Source of the DNA: Selaginella tamariscina
Taxonomy: Eukaryota; Streptophyta; Lycopodiopsida; Selaginellales; Selaginellaceae
Assembly: GCA_003024785.1 (NCBI GenBank)
Contig: PUQB01000144.1
Span: 124,001 to 188,000 of the forward strand
Length of the DNA stretch: 64,000 nt
Direction of reading: 5' to 3'
The translations under genes and the position numbers were made by a program. Numbering within the stretch: position 1 is the stretch's first letter; the number at the start of each line of letters is the position of its first letter. Shown here one piece after another: positions 23,846-34,748 of the stretch. The notes beneath the pieces were generated by a model. It was not told where the DNA came from. It saw only the letters and a program-made list of their open reading frames with translations, and searched no databases.

Positions 23846-24535
23846 GTATTTATGCATTCGTCAATAGTTATCATTACACGGTTACGCGGGTTCATGTGTG
23901 TACATGTGTGTATATACACACGAAACCGAAACCAGTGAAAATATGCATATATATACACCCGCTTCGAAACATACTATTAAACAAGCCACTTGTTTAGTAG
24001 TATAATAAATATAGGTTATACCGTATAGCTAAACGGGTATGTTAATATGTGACATAATCTAACATTATGTTTGGTAGTTTTCAACCGCTAAGTGATGATG
24101 AAGATTTGTCAAATCCCTCTGAGCTTCCCAAGAACCCTAATGTTTTTCTGCTGAGTTTTTTTTGTCCACGTGGATTATCATTGTTATTCTCCATTTACAT
24201 AATTTTTAAATACCATTGAAATTGATTCTTTATTTGAAATTTTAACTATGTTGTTAAGTTAAACTCTAATTATGAAATATGTAATTCTGTTTAGTACGCT
24301 CTTATTTTTCTTATTTGTTTTATATTTTATATTTTTATTACGGATAGTGGTGAGATGAGTGGTGCATGCTGTTTATAAAGGATGATTTCCATCTGAAGAA
24401 TGTAGAACAGGGAGTTCTAGTTGGCTCCTTAAACCTTGTCTCTTTAGTTGTAAACGCACATATGTAGTCTACATATAAATGTATTACTTTTATGTTAATA
24501 TCATATATTATGATTCTTTTAATCTATTTTCATAT

Positions 24536-24687
24536 TGTGAGAGCTCGGAATATAGAAATGTGTATCCATTAGTTCAGAACTTATATACAAGAGCGAGTGG
24601 TCCAGATTGAATCCAATCCGACGGCTATCAAAATCCACTACGCTAATAATAGTATGTGCACATGCAGCCGTACACGTGGATCTTACA
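24536..24687 (-). repeat. 3' LTR of retrotransposon 1
   Basis: 152 bases, starting tgtgagagctcgg and ending gatcttaca on the plus strand. It differs from the 5' LTR by two deletions only. Confidence 0.96.
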
Positions 24688-24719
24688 TCATCCCCTCCTC
24701 TCGGAAGGGTGTAAGTTGG

Positions 24720-27700
24720 TTAGGGTTCTCTTGTAGACGGGCCCGGATCTGGAGGAACATCAGGAGGAGGCACTGGTGGATCTGTAGGCGGCACAACTTG
24801 TTCCCGTTGCACAAAATGCTTCAACCGTTGTACATGTACAATCTCCGGAGGATCGGGTTGAATGTCGTGCCGAACCTCATAAACCTGTGGCCCTACTTGC
24901 CGTAGCACTCGATACGGTCCTTTCCACTGAGGAAGGAGACTCTTAGCTAAACCACGTACCGTAAGCTTGGGAAAACGAACCAACACCAGTTCATCAACCT
25001 TGTACTCCGCAGGAGGACGATGATGCGAGTTGTAGCGTTGTTGTTGTCCTACTTGTACGCGGCCCAAGTGTTCTGCTGACTCCGCACGAACCAATGGAAG
25101 AATGCTCGTCAGATACCGATCCCACGACCTAGCATCAGCAGCTCGGTAACCGAGAAGGCAAACCCAACTCCGTTGGCAACACCGGGTCATGACCATACAA
25201 AAGCTTATATGGGAAGTACCAATGGAACTTTGAACTCCAGTGACATAAGCATATCGGAGAGACGGCAGATAACCATCCCAATCTGAATGTTGAAAGTTCA
25301 CATACTTCGCGATCATCCCCTTGAAGGTTCTGACGAGCCGTTCCACTAAACCATCTGTCTGAGGATGATAAGCACTTGTGAAAGTGTGGCGTATCCCTAA
25401 TCGAGATGTCAAAACATGAAATGCCTCAGCCATAAATGCGGGACCATTATCCGAGAGAATTCGCTCCGGACAAGAATGCTGAAACACGACCCGATTCAGG
25501 AGAAACTGACCAACAGCAGAAGCAGTCGCACTAGCAAGAGCACCAACTTCTACCCAACGAGTTAGGTAATCAGAAAATAACGTACTCAGCAGTTGACCGC
25601 GGAAAAGGTCCCATCAAATCAAATGCCACCAATTCAAACGGACGAGAAACTGCAATTGACTCCAACCGTCCTTCCGAAGCACATGGGGGAGTATTGCGAG
25701 CTTGGCACCACACACACTACGCACATACCGAATCACATCTCCTCGCAACTCCGGCCAATAGAAAGATCTGCGCAGCTTCTCCATCACCCGACGATGTCCC
25801 ATGTGCCCGCCAAGAATAGGAGAGTCATGGTAAGCATGGAGGAAGCGTGGAATGAAGATTGAAGGCACCACCAACCGCAAAGGATCATCTGGATCAGTCC
25901 CCACAAAATAAAGAAGGTCATCCTGAAGGCGATACTGTGAATGTAAATGCCTGAAAGGCAAGTCATCAGATTCTCAAACCCATCACGAAGCCTTCGAATC
26001 CACGGCTCAACCTTTTGAGCTTCCCGAACCTCATCCAAAGACGGCAAATCTAACTCTGCATTCTGCGGACACTGAACGTCAAGCACAGCAACTGCTGATG
26101 GTACGGAATCTTCATCCAAAAAGTCCACTGAAGCTGGAACAACTGGTTCCTCTGGGGCAACAGAAGAGAGAGAAGGTGGAAGAGGAGCCCGAGAAAGAGC
26201 ATCAGCATCAGCCATGGAACTCCTGGCGATGAACAACTTCAAAGTCGTAAATTTGAAGTTTCAAGGCCCACCGAGCAGTACGCCCAATCAAATTCTTCGC
26301 TTCAACAACGAAGTGACTGCTGCATGATCGCCTTCCAACAACGTCCGCGAACCATGCAAGTAGGCATGGAGCTTCTCAAAACCCCAAACTGCTGCTAGAC
26401 ACTCCTTTTCAGTCGTGGAGTAATTCACCTCTGCTGGCTGCAATGTACGGCTGATGTACGCAATGGGATGTCGTTGGCCAGGAACACTCGTACTCTCCTG
26501 CATCAATACACCCCCGAGGCCGATGTCAGAAGCATCTACACGCAAGATGAAAGGACGGGTGTAATCCGGGTACGCCAAAACTGGAGGAGTCGTCAACAAC
26601 TCTTTGAGATCTGCAAATGCCTGCTTGCAATCCTTAGACCAAACAAAAGAAGTCATTGACGATTTCAACAACGCGCGCAACGGTGCAGTACGATCTGAAA
26701 GATGATCCACAAAACGACCCAGATATTGTACCTTGCCAAGAAAGCGTTGCACATCATTCACACACTTTGGCGTAGGGAACTTCAAAACTGCAACTAGTTT
26801 GTCAGGATCGACTTGCAAACCTTCACGTGAAATGCGATAACCCAGATAAGTGGTGTCCTTTGATCCAAACACACACTTAGATGGCTTCAACTTCAAACCA
26901 ACTTCCCGCATCGATCCAAAACCTTACGTACATCACCGACATGCTCCTCCCACGTTCCATCCGAATGGATCAAAACATCATCGATGAAATCGGCAGTCAC
27001 CTCCGGCATGTCGCAAAGAACCTCGTCCATCATACGCTGGAAAGTTGCTGGAGCATTGCTCAAACCGAAAGGCATCACCAGGAACTCGTACAGGCCAAAT
27101 GGTGTCGAAAAGCAGTCTTGGGAATGTCCATGTCAGCCATCGGAACTTGCCAATATCCAGATGCGAGATCTAACTTGGTGAACCAACGGCTCCGCCCCAG
27201 TCGATCCAAAAGGTCTGCAGTATGAGGAAGTGGGTACACATCTGAGACGGTTACCTCATTTAACGGGCGATAGTCAATGCAGAATCGAACGCTCCCATCA
27301 GGCTTCGTCACAAGGTGAGGTTCGCACGCCCAAGGACTTCGAGACTTCCGGATAACACCCTTCTCCAACATCTCTTTGACATTCGCTCGTAAGATCTTGA
27401 GCTCCTTTGGTGATCGACGCCGAACAGGTACCTTGATTGGCCTAGCTTCTCCAGTTGGAATAGGGTGGCGTGTCGCAATCTTGGCCCCAGATGACAAGTC
27501 GAAGTTGAAAAGATCAGCATACTCCTTCTTGAGTTGATCAACAACTACAGCACGACGATCATCTGATGGATCCAAAGAAGGAAAGGAAGAGCATGAAGGG
27601 AAAATGGTTGGAAATAGGGTGAGACAAAAGTGATGGAAGCAGAGGTGGAAGCAGATGGACGAAGTGGAATAGAAGTAAGAGGAATGGAAGAAAGACGAGG

Positions 27701-28114
27701 GAGAGTCAAACAAGGGGGAGACTTTTCAAAGTCACACTTGGCATGATTGCGAGTTAACCAATCCATACCAAGAATAAGGTGAAAAGCTTGACTCGGCACC
27801 ACCCGCAAAGATTGAAGCTCGAGCTCACAATCATCCACACGAACAACAATGTCCACTTCATCCCGCGAACAAGCATGAGTATGTCCGTTGCCGTACAGAA
27901 TGAAGACTGGTTCTACCGCACGACGCAAATGAAGGCTGCAACGTGTAGCAACAGATTGAGAAACAGAGGACAAACTTGAACCTGTATCCACCAACACTGA
28001 AAGGAAAACAGGACGAGGCGTGCGATTAAAACGAGCTTGAAAAGTGAAAACCGGATGATTTGGTGCCGAGTGAACCCCTTGATGATACTCCCGAAAGAAA
28101 GATGGAGGGGTCAC
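24720..28114 (-). CDS. pol: pol of retrotransposon 1 (frame-broken)
   Basis: Domains in order along the minus strand: aspartic protease with V-D-T-G-S-S (about 27990); reverse transcriptase with F-C-I-D-Y-R-P-L-N, L-A-S-G-Y-W-Q-V and the F-I-D-D active site (about 26970); RNase H with R-V-D-A-S-D-I-G-L-G-G (about 26540); the integrase zinc finger around G-H-M-G-H-R-R-V; and the integrase core with S-D-N-G-P and T-D-G-L-V-E-R-L (about 25360). A C-terminal G-P-Y-R-V-L-R module and a proline-rich tail end it. The frame changes at about 27700, 27080, 26900, 26290, 25960 and 25490. Because the LTRs are nearly identical, such heavy decay is unexpected and points to base-level errors. Confidence 0.9.
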
Positions 28115-28140
28115 TAATTTATTCGCACGAGGACCCTCCT

Positions 28141-29076
28141 CTACTCGTGCGATTCGTCGTTTCCCGGAAGATCCACCGCATCACAACCTTCCATTGCAGC
28201 AGCACCAACCGGACGTTGTTGACGCCATGGCCTCCATCCTGGAAATGGGGGACGCCAATCGGGAAACCGTTGACAGCGCCGATACGTGTGTCCAACCTCA
28301 TCACATGCCCAACAACGAACTGCACGTCCACGTCCTCGTCCACGGGCCCCACCTTGTGCTGGTACACGAGCGGCAACAGCCTCAACCTCCATCGGAGCAG
28401 GTCCATCCCCAACATGGAGTGGAACAAGAGCACGTGAAGGCGCAAGTGGGAGAGGTGACGACTCATATCGTTGTGCCAGCCTCAAAGCATCGTCAAGAGT
28501 CACTGGAGCTAGTGCATGCACAAGCCCCACAAGGTCTTGACGAAGTGCTGGCCACAACATACCTAACTTGATGCGTTCCGACATGTTAGGTTCTGCACGC
28601 AGCAAAAGGCTTCGAAAGCGAACACCAAACTGCATCACCGACTCAGATGGCTCCTGACGAATACGATGCAACTGCTGAAAAGCATCATCACAGTCGTCCG
28701 CATGCCCAAATGCACGTTTGAAGATCTCTGGAAGAATATTCCAATCTCCACGAGTTGCAACGTCCAGACCATTGTACCACTGCAACGCCGTCCCTTGAAG
28801 ACAAGTAGGAAACTCGCGCAAACACTGAGCACCGTCCCACGAATGATATGTGGCAACCACAGTGAAGTGGTCAAACCAATGGTACACATCATCTCCAGGA
28901 TTTCCGCGAAAGAAATCCGGCCGGACACGGGGGTTTGCAACATGAGTAGGAGGAGTACCCTGGACTGTGAATGCTGCCATCAACTGAGAATGATTGTTCA
29001 GTTGCACACGCATGGCATCCAACAACTGCATGAGTAACTGCTCCACAGACAAGGGATTTGCCTGTTGTGGATTCAT
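28141..29076 (-). CDS. gag: gag of retrotransposon 1
   Basis: Open over about 310 codons from ATG 29076 (M-N-P-Q-Q-A-N-P-L). It contains the retrotransposon gag core (F-F-R-G-N-P-G-D-D-V, W-F-D-H-F, L-Q-G-T-A-L-Q-W-Y) and one zinc knuckle, C-W-A-C-D-E-V-G-H-T-Y-R-R-C, matching CX2CX4HX4C. It forms the nucleocapsid of the particle. It is the only long unbroken frame of the element. The stop before pol suggests either frameshifting or a lost base near 28120. Confidence 0.92.
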   Translation of the reverse strand: MNPQQANPLSVEQLLMQLLDAMRVQLNNHSQLMAAFTVQGTPPTHVANPRVRPDFFRGNPGDDVYHWFDHFTVVATYHSWDGAQCLREFPTCLQGTALQWYNGLDVATRGDWNILPEIFKRAFGHADDCDDAFQQLHRIRQEPSESVMQFGVRFRSLLLRAEPNMSERIKLGMLWPALRQDLVGLVHALAPVTLDDALRLAQRYESSPLPLAPSRALVPLHVGDGPAPMEVEAVAARVPAQGGARGRGRGRAVRCWACDEVGHTYRRCQRFPDWRPPFPGWRPWRQQRPVGAAAMEGCDAVDLPGNDESHE

Positions 29077-29219
29077 GGATGAAGAAGAGACAAAATCCAC
29101 AAGAAAGGAATAGATCTAGACAATGGAAAAGCTAGACCTAAGAAGACAGAAAATTGATAAAAAGACACAAATCCGAGCACTCCGTAGGGACAATTAGAGG
29201 TGCCCCTCACCTCCACCAA

Positions 29220-29380
29220 TGTGAGAGCTCGGAATATAGAAATGTGTATATCCATTAGTTCAGAAACCCTAACTTATATACAAGAGCGAGTGGTCCAGAT
29301 TGAATCCAATCCGACGGCTATCAAAATCCACTACGCTAATAATAGTATGTGCACATGCAGCCGTACACGTGGATCTTACA
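29220..29380 (-). repeat. 5' LTR of retrotransposon 1
   Basis: 161 bases, same ends as the copy at 24536-24687, with the primer-binding region immediately to its left on the plus strand. Confidence 0.96.
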
Positions 29381-29944
29381 ATATGATATAATTCTCTCTC
29401 TCTCTCTCTCTTTCTATACACACCACACACACACACACACACATATTTATACACATAAATAAATAAATAATATTTATTTTTTTATTTAATTGTGTGTATT
29501 GTATTGCAGGGGGCTCTTATGGCAGGGAAGTTCGCAGATAGACTCGGCCGAAAGAAAACAATGGCAATAGAATCAGGAATATTCCTCATTGGAGCTTTTT
29601 AATGGCTTTGGCCCCATCGTTCCCAGTACTCATGACTGGACGTGTGTTTTCGGGTATTGGAGTTGGGTTTGCTATGATTATTGCTCCAGTTTATACAGGT
29701 AAGTTAATTAATAAATATTCTAATTATTTAAATTAGTTTTTCGTTTTAAATATATAAGTTTTGTAAAGTTATTTATTTATAAGTTTAATTATTATATATG
29801 TATATATATCCATTATTTAATGAATATTTAAATTATTCATAGCTATGAATCTCTCTAATAAAATCGAATGTTTTTAAACTTATCTAAATTAATTTACTTT
29901 AAGTATTAGATTAATATCATTCTCTTTTTTAATATTCTTAGAGT

Positions 29945-30182
29945 TGAGAGAGATGTGAATACTAAATACGATTTGATTAGGTCTGACTGATACAGGGTAT
30001 TTATACTAAGTGTCTGTGCTAGGATTAGCACTCTTGGTACCAAGTAAATCATGGTGCCCAAATTAGCCAGCCCCAAATTAACCAATGCCCATATTAGTGT
30101 GTATGAATCCTAATGCCGCTTGGCACCTCCATGGCAGAGTATACGTGGCATATATACATAGTATATACTATGGAACCTTACA
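29945..30182 (-). repeat. 3' LTR of retrotransposon 2
   Basis: 238 bases, tgagagagatgtg to ggaacctta-ca, matching 34510-34748. Confidence 0.95.
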
Positions 30183-30484
30183 TCATCCCCTCTCAAGACA
30201 TGGCTTTTACCTATCAAGGTGGTCCTCCTCCTTGGACGAGTGTCCGTTGGTGGAACGGTAGTAGCCGACACACATGAGCGACATGTTGTGATTCCCGAAC
30301 CCCATCACGCGCTTCAAGTGATACACTTGTGTTCCCAACTGTTCTTCAACACTCCAAGGCCCGACCCATTGCGGTTGAAGCCCTGCTACATGTGTTTGAT
30401 CCCCTAACCTTGGAAACTTGAATCTCCCACTTGGTATTGAGGTGGCATTCGATGTCGTTGATTATAAGTCCGACGCTGATACTC

Positions 30485-33338
30485 TTATGCACGAGCTAAC
30501 TGTTCTCCACCTTGAGCATACAACAGAGGAAGGACTTGGTTCAAATGCTCCAACCACATACGCCCATCCATATACCGTGCTTCGTGAGGAGTGATGCCAA
30601 CTGCTAGTGGCAATACAGGTTCATGACCATACAAAGCTTTGAATGGGGAAATCCCTGTTGACTTGTGAGGGGCTGAAACATAAGCAAATTGGAGATATGG
30701 AAGCCACATATCCCAATCTGTATGGTCAGGGCGCACATACTTGGCAAGCATGACTTTGAAAGTTCTGTTCAACCGCTCCACCAAACCATCAGTCTCAGGA
30801 TGATAAGCTGAGGCAAAAGATTGTCGGATCTGCAACCGTCGCATCAACAAAGCTACTGCTTCCGCTGTTGGGCCTGGTCCTTGATCCGATAAAATTCGTT
30901 CGGGGCAACCATGCCTCAGCACCACTTGAGCTAGTAAGAACTTGATGATGGAAGTTGCTGTAGCATCTGGCAAAGCACACACTTCTACCCACCGAGTCAA
31001 GTAATCAGAGCACACAATGATGTATCGATTACCGAACTGCGACACAGGGAATGGTCCCATGATGTCATACGCTACCAGCTCAAAGGGGCGAGAAACTCGA
31101 ATTGGTTCCAGGGTTGCCGCAGAAGGAAGTGTGGACATGTTATGCCGTTGACACTTCGGACACGTATGAATGTACTCAGTAGGTCTTGTCGCAATCGGGG
31201 CCAATACAAGTGCTGTCGAATCCTCTCAAGGCATCGTTGGAATCCCATGTGGCCGGACATCGGGTTGTCATGAAAGAACTGCAACCAAGAGTTAATGTAA
31301 ACTGGTGGTGCCACCACATGACACTCGGAACCGTCTCCAACAAAGACAAGCAAGTCATCCATCAGTCTGAAAGATCGTGCATATGTGCGAAAGTTAAGAT
31401 CCTCGCAGGGTACCTCACTACTCAAGACCTCACGCAACCTCCTTGATCCATGGCTCCATCTTTTGAGCCTCCACAATGTCTTCCCGCCTCGGAAGTACGC
31501 GATCAGGAAGGGCATCGGCAACAATGCTACAGGGGCTGCCACTACCACAGGAGCTTGGGATAACGCATCCACATCCGCCATGCTAGACCCTGGGCGATGA
31601 CAACCCAAAAATGATACCCTTGCAAAATTAACACCCAACGTGCAAGTCGTCCCGTCACATTCCTCCTCTTCATGATTGAGTTGACAGCAGCATGATTAGT
31701 TTCCAACAATGTGTTGGAGCCATGTAGATATGCATGGAACTTTTGAAAAACCCATACAGTGCCAGACATTCCTTGTCCGTGGTGGAATAATTTTTCTCTG
31801 CCTCAGTAAGGCTCCGACTTGCATAAGCGATTGGGTACCGCTGACCATTGGGAGTCTCCTCAACAGATCGGCCCCCAACCCGACATCTAAGCATCGGTCC
31901 AAAGAATAAAGGATTTGGCAAAGTCCGGATACCGCAACAAAGGTGGAGATCCTAGCAATGCCTTAACATCCTTGAACGCCTTCTGACACTTCTTGGACCA
32001 CCGGAACTGAGCTCCTTGTTTTAACAATCCTCGCAATGGGGCTGTCAAATCTGAGAACTGCGGAACAAACCTCGCTAGGTATGTTGCCTTTCCCAAGAAA
32101 CGCTGCAACTCCACCACTGACTCAGGAGCAGGAAATTCTCGTACAGCTAGGGTCTTCTCGGGATCCGGTTTCACACCCTCTGCCGTGATGATGAATCCTA
32201 AGTATTTCAAGGAGGTACATCCGAACTTGCACTTCTGCTCTTTCAACTTCAGCCCGTATTGCACCAATCGCTGCAGGACCCGCTCTAACTGCTGAAGGTG
32301 CTCCTCCCACGTAGCAGAGTGAATAAGAAGGTCATCGATGTACGCACGTGCAAATTCTTCAAAGCCCTCCAATAGCTCATCCATCATCCGCTGGAAGGTT
32401 GCTGGGGCCCCGACCAACCCAAATGGCATGACCGTAAACTCGTACAAGCCGGATGGTGTTCAAATGCTGTCTTTGCTGCATCTTCAGGAGCCATGGGATC
32501 TGCCAATAGCCGGAAGCCATGTCAAGGATAGTGAAGTACCGGCTATTCCCCAATGCATCGACCAAATCATCCACCCTTGGTAGTGGATATGAATCTGGAA
32601 CAGAAACATCGTTCAATGGCCTGAAATCAATAGTGAAACGTGTAGTCCATCCGGCTTCGGAACTAGGTGTGGTTCTGCTGCCCATGGACTTCGAGACTTA
32701 CGTATCACCTTCAACTCTAGCATCTCCCTCACACAACGATTCAAGATATCCTTCTCCTTTGGAGATCGTCGCCTGAGCCCCATCCTGATCGGGTGAGTTG
32801 TACCAGTCGGGATGTGATGCGAGTAGTCAACAGGGGATTCGCATCTCCTACAATGGGTTTGAATAGGCTCGATACCTCGCAACAAATCCTTGATGTCCTT
32901 AGCTCGTTGCTCTGGAGAAGGCTCTGCCTTAGGCGCCATCATGCCCTGCAATGTTGCCGCCATGCCATTCGGTGCATGTTCTGTAGCCTGCAATGGGGGG
33001 CATCCTGGGATAGACAACGTGCACATTTCAAAATCACATCTTGCCTTGACCGCACGAAGCCAATTGACACCGAGGATGATGTCATGGACTTGGCTCGGCA
33101 TCACCCGCAACGGAAGTAGATGATGGTATCCTCCTAACACCATAGGCACATGTGCAATTCGATGTGATCTAGCAAAAGACTGCTTATCAGCAAACACTAC
33201 CTTCAAAGTTCGCTCAACTGGTACTATGTGCAAGTGCAAGGACTCCGCTACTGATCGATTGATAGAAGATATACTGGATTCGGAGTCCACCAGGACTGAA
33301 ACAGGAGTTCCTTCTACCATGCCGGAGAACACAAACAT
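30485..33338 (-). CDS. pol: pol of retrotransposon 2 (frame-broken)
   Basis: The protease is recognised around L-V-D-S-E-S-S-I-S (about 33300), where the usual D-T/S-G triad reads D-S-E. Reverse transcriptase has F-T-I-D-F-R-P-L-N-D, M-A-S-G-Y-W-Q-I and Y-I-D-D (about 32340). RNase H starts at L-W-T-D-A (about 31890). The integrase zinc-finger region has G-H-M-G-F-Q-R-C and C-P-K-C; the core has A-Y-D-I-M-G-P, S-D-Q-G-P and T-D-G-L-V-E-R-L-N-R-T. The frame is interrupted at several points (about 32450, 31890, 31640, 31200). The integrase core is open over 239 codons (30485-31204). Probably inactive. Confidence 0.88.
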
Positions 33339-33495
33339 AAAAGCTCGGTGTCCAGTAACTCACTCGAGACCCCTATGCCCGCACAAGTATGGAAGAACAA
33401 AGGTGCTTCGGGGAAGTGTCGACCATGCGCTGGAATCAAGTTCTTCAGAGGTGGTGCAATGTGCCTAGTGCATGGGTCCTCTGACACCCCATGCA

Positions 33496-34466
33496 CTACG
33501 CCTCGTTTTCCGGCTGTGGAAGAGTCTCCACTTCTTCTACAGTCTCGATGGCAGCTACTTGATGTCGATTTGCACATGCTCGTGCAACATGTCCCCAACC
33601 TCGGCACTCATAGCACTGAATGTTCCGCCCACGACCACGACCACGACCACGACCATGACCACGCCGATCAGCAGCTTGGCCTGGGCCCCTCCTGCGGCCT
33701 GAGGACTGGTCCTCCATCTGAACAGCACCCACCTCCATCGGAACAGGATCGGATGTCCCAGGAATAGGTGCCGATACAGGATATACACGTTGTGCTGCCC
33801 CCAACGAGTTCTCAAATCGTTGTCCAATCCGCAAGGCCTCCTCCACAGTCGAAGGACCAAATCCCTCCACCAAGCCAGCCAAATCAGGGCGAAGAGCCGG
33901 CCATAACAAGCCCAATCGTACCCGTTCTGTCATGCTTGGATCTGCACGAATTGACCAAGTTTCGAAACTTAATCCCGAATCGTTGGACGGTCTCTCCCGA
34001 CACTTGCTTCAAGTCATGGAGCTCACGAAAAGCTGCAGCGAATCTCGGGCTTACCAAAAGCTTGCTTGAAACGCTGGGATAAATGTTCCAATCTTGTCGA
34101 TCAAGAACGGGAACCATTGTACCATTGCAAGGCAAGTCCTTGCAAACACGTTGGGAACTCTCGCAACCGCTGGGAGTCAGACCATCCATGGTAGTCAGCA
34201 ATCCCTTGAAAATGTTCCCACCAATGGTACACGTTGCTCCAACCTCCCCCTTGAAGAATTCTGGACAACACATGGATTGGAACCCAAAAGTGTGGATTGG
34301 AACTCTGCGGCATACTAGCATTCTGCTGCATTCCTTGGTGAATTTCTCGCAGCAGAGCAGTCTGATTCGCCACACTCAATTCCAGTGCATCGAACAACTG
34401 CAACCACCTTTCTTCGTCGCCATCACGACCAAGAACACAAGGGAAGAGGAGACAAAAAGAACACAA
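33496..34466 (-). CDS. gag: gag of retrotransposon 2 (frame-broken)
   Basis: Three overlapping frames together give a gag core (V-Y-H-W-W-E-H-F, L-Q-G-L-A-L-Q-W-Y-N-G, R-L-G-L-L-W-P-A-L-R-P-D-L) and a zinc knuckle C-Y-E-C-R-G-W-G-H-V-A-R-A-C (CX2CX4HX4C) preceded by a GR-rich basic tract. The likely start is near 34430, but the ATG is out of frame with the body by one base. The core resembles gag of element 1. Confidence 0.85.
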
Positions 34467-34509
34467 AAAAAAACTAAGCCGAAAAAGGACTACCCAACAT
34501 CTCCACCAA

Positions 34510-34748
34510 TGAGAGAGATGTGAATACTAAATACGATTTGATTAGGTCTGACTGATACAAGGTATTTATACTAAGTGTCTGTGCTAGGATTAGCACTCTT
34601 GGTACCAAGTAAATCATGGTGCCCAAATTAGCTAGCCCCCAGATTAGCCAATGCCCATATTAGTGTGTATGAATCCTAATGCCACTTGGCACCTCCATGG
34701 CAGAGTATACGTGGCGTATATACATAGTATATACCATGGAACCTTACA
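34510..34748 (-). repeat. 5' LTR of retrotransposon 2
   Basis: 239 bases, matching 29945-30182 with about seven substitutions and one gap; adjacent to the ttggtggagatg primer-binding region. Confidence 0.95.

Larger units (their letters stand above)
24536..29380 (-). mobile_element. Ty3/gypsy LTR retrotransposon 1 in PLT intron 2
   Basis: Complete element of 4.85 kb on the minus strand with short LTRs (24536-24687 and 29220-29380) ending TG...CA, flanked by the 4-base repeat atat (24532-24535, 29381-29384). Apart from two small gaps the LTRs are identical, so insertion is recent. The primer-binding region next to the 5' LTR begins ttggtggaggtgag; the purine tract before the 3' LTR reads gagaggaggggatga. 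Order gag, protease, reverse transcriptase, RNase H, integrase, which is gypsy order. No chromodomain and no env-like frame are seen after integrase. Confidence 0.96.
29945..34748 (-). mobile_element. Ty3/gypsy LTR retrotransposon 2 in PLT intron 3
   Basis: Complete element of 4.80 kb on the minus strand. LTRs at 29945-30182 and 34510-34748 (TG...CA) are flanked by the 4-base repeat gagt (29941-29944, 34749-34752). By eye the LTRs differ at about seven bases plus one gap, so it is older than element 1. The primer-binding region begins ttggtggagatgttggg and the purine tract reads gagaggggatga, both very close to element 1, so the two are related families. Order gag-PR-RT-RH-IN; no chromodomain or env-like frame is seen. 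Confidence 0.96.

Noticed and set aside
24690..24720. env-like or chromodomain module after integrase in element 1
   Set aside because: After the G-P-Y module there is only a proline-rich tail and then the purine tract and LTR; no such domain is visible.
28060..28571. Plus-strand open frames across the gypsy gag and pol regions
   Set aside because: They are antisense shadows of the minus-strand retrotransposon genes.
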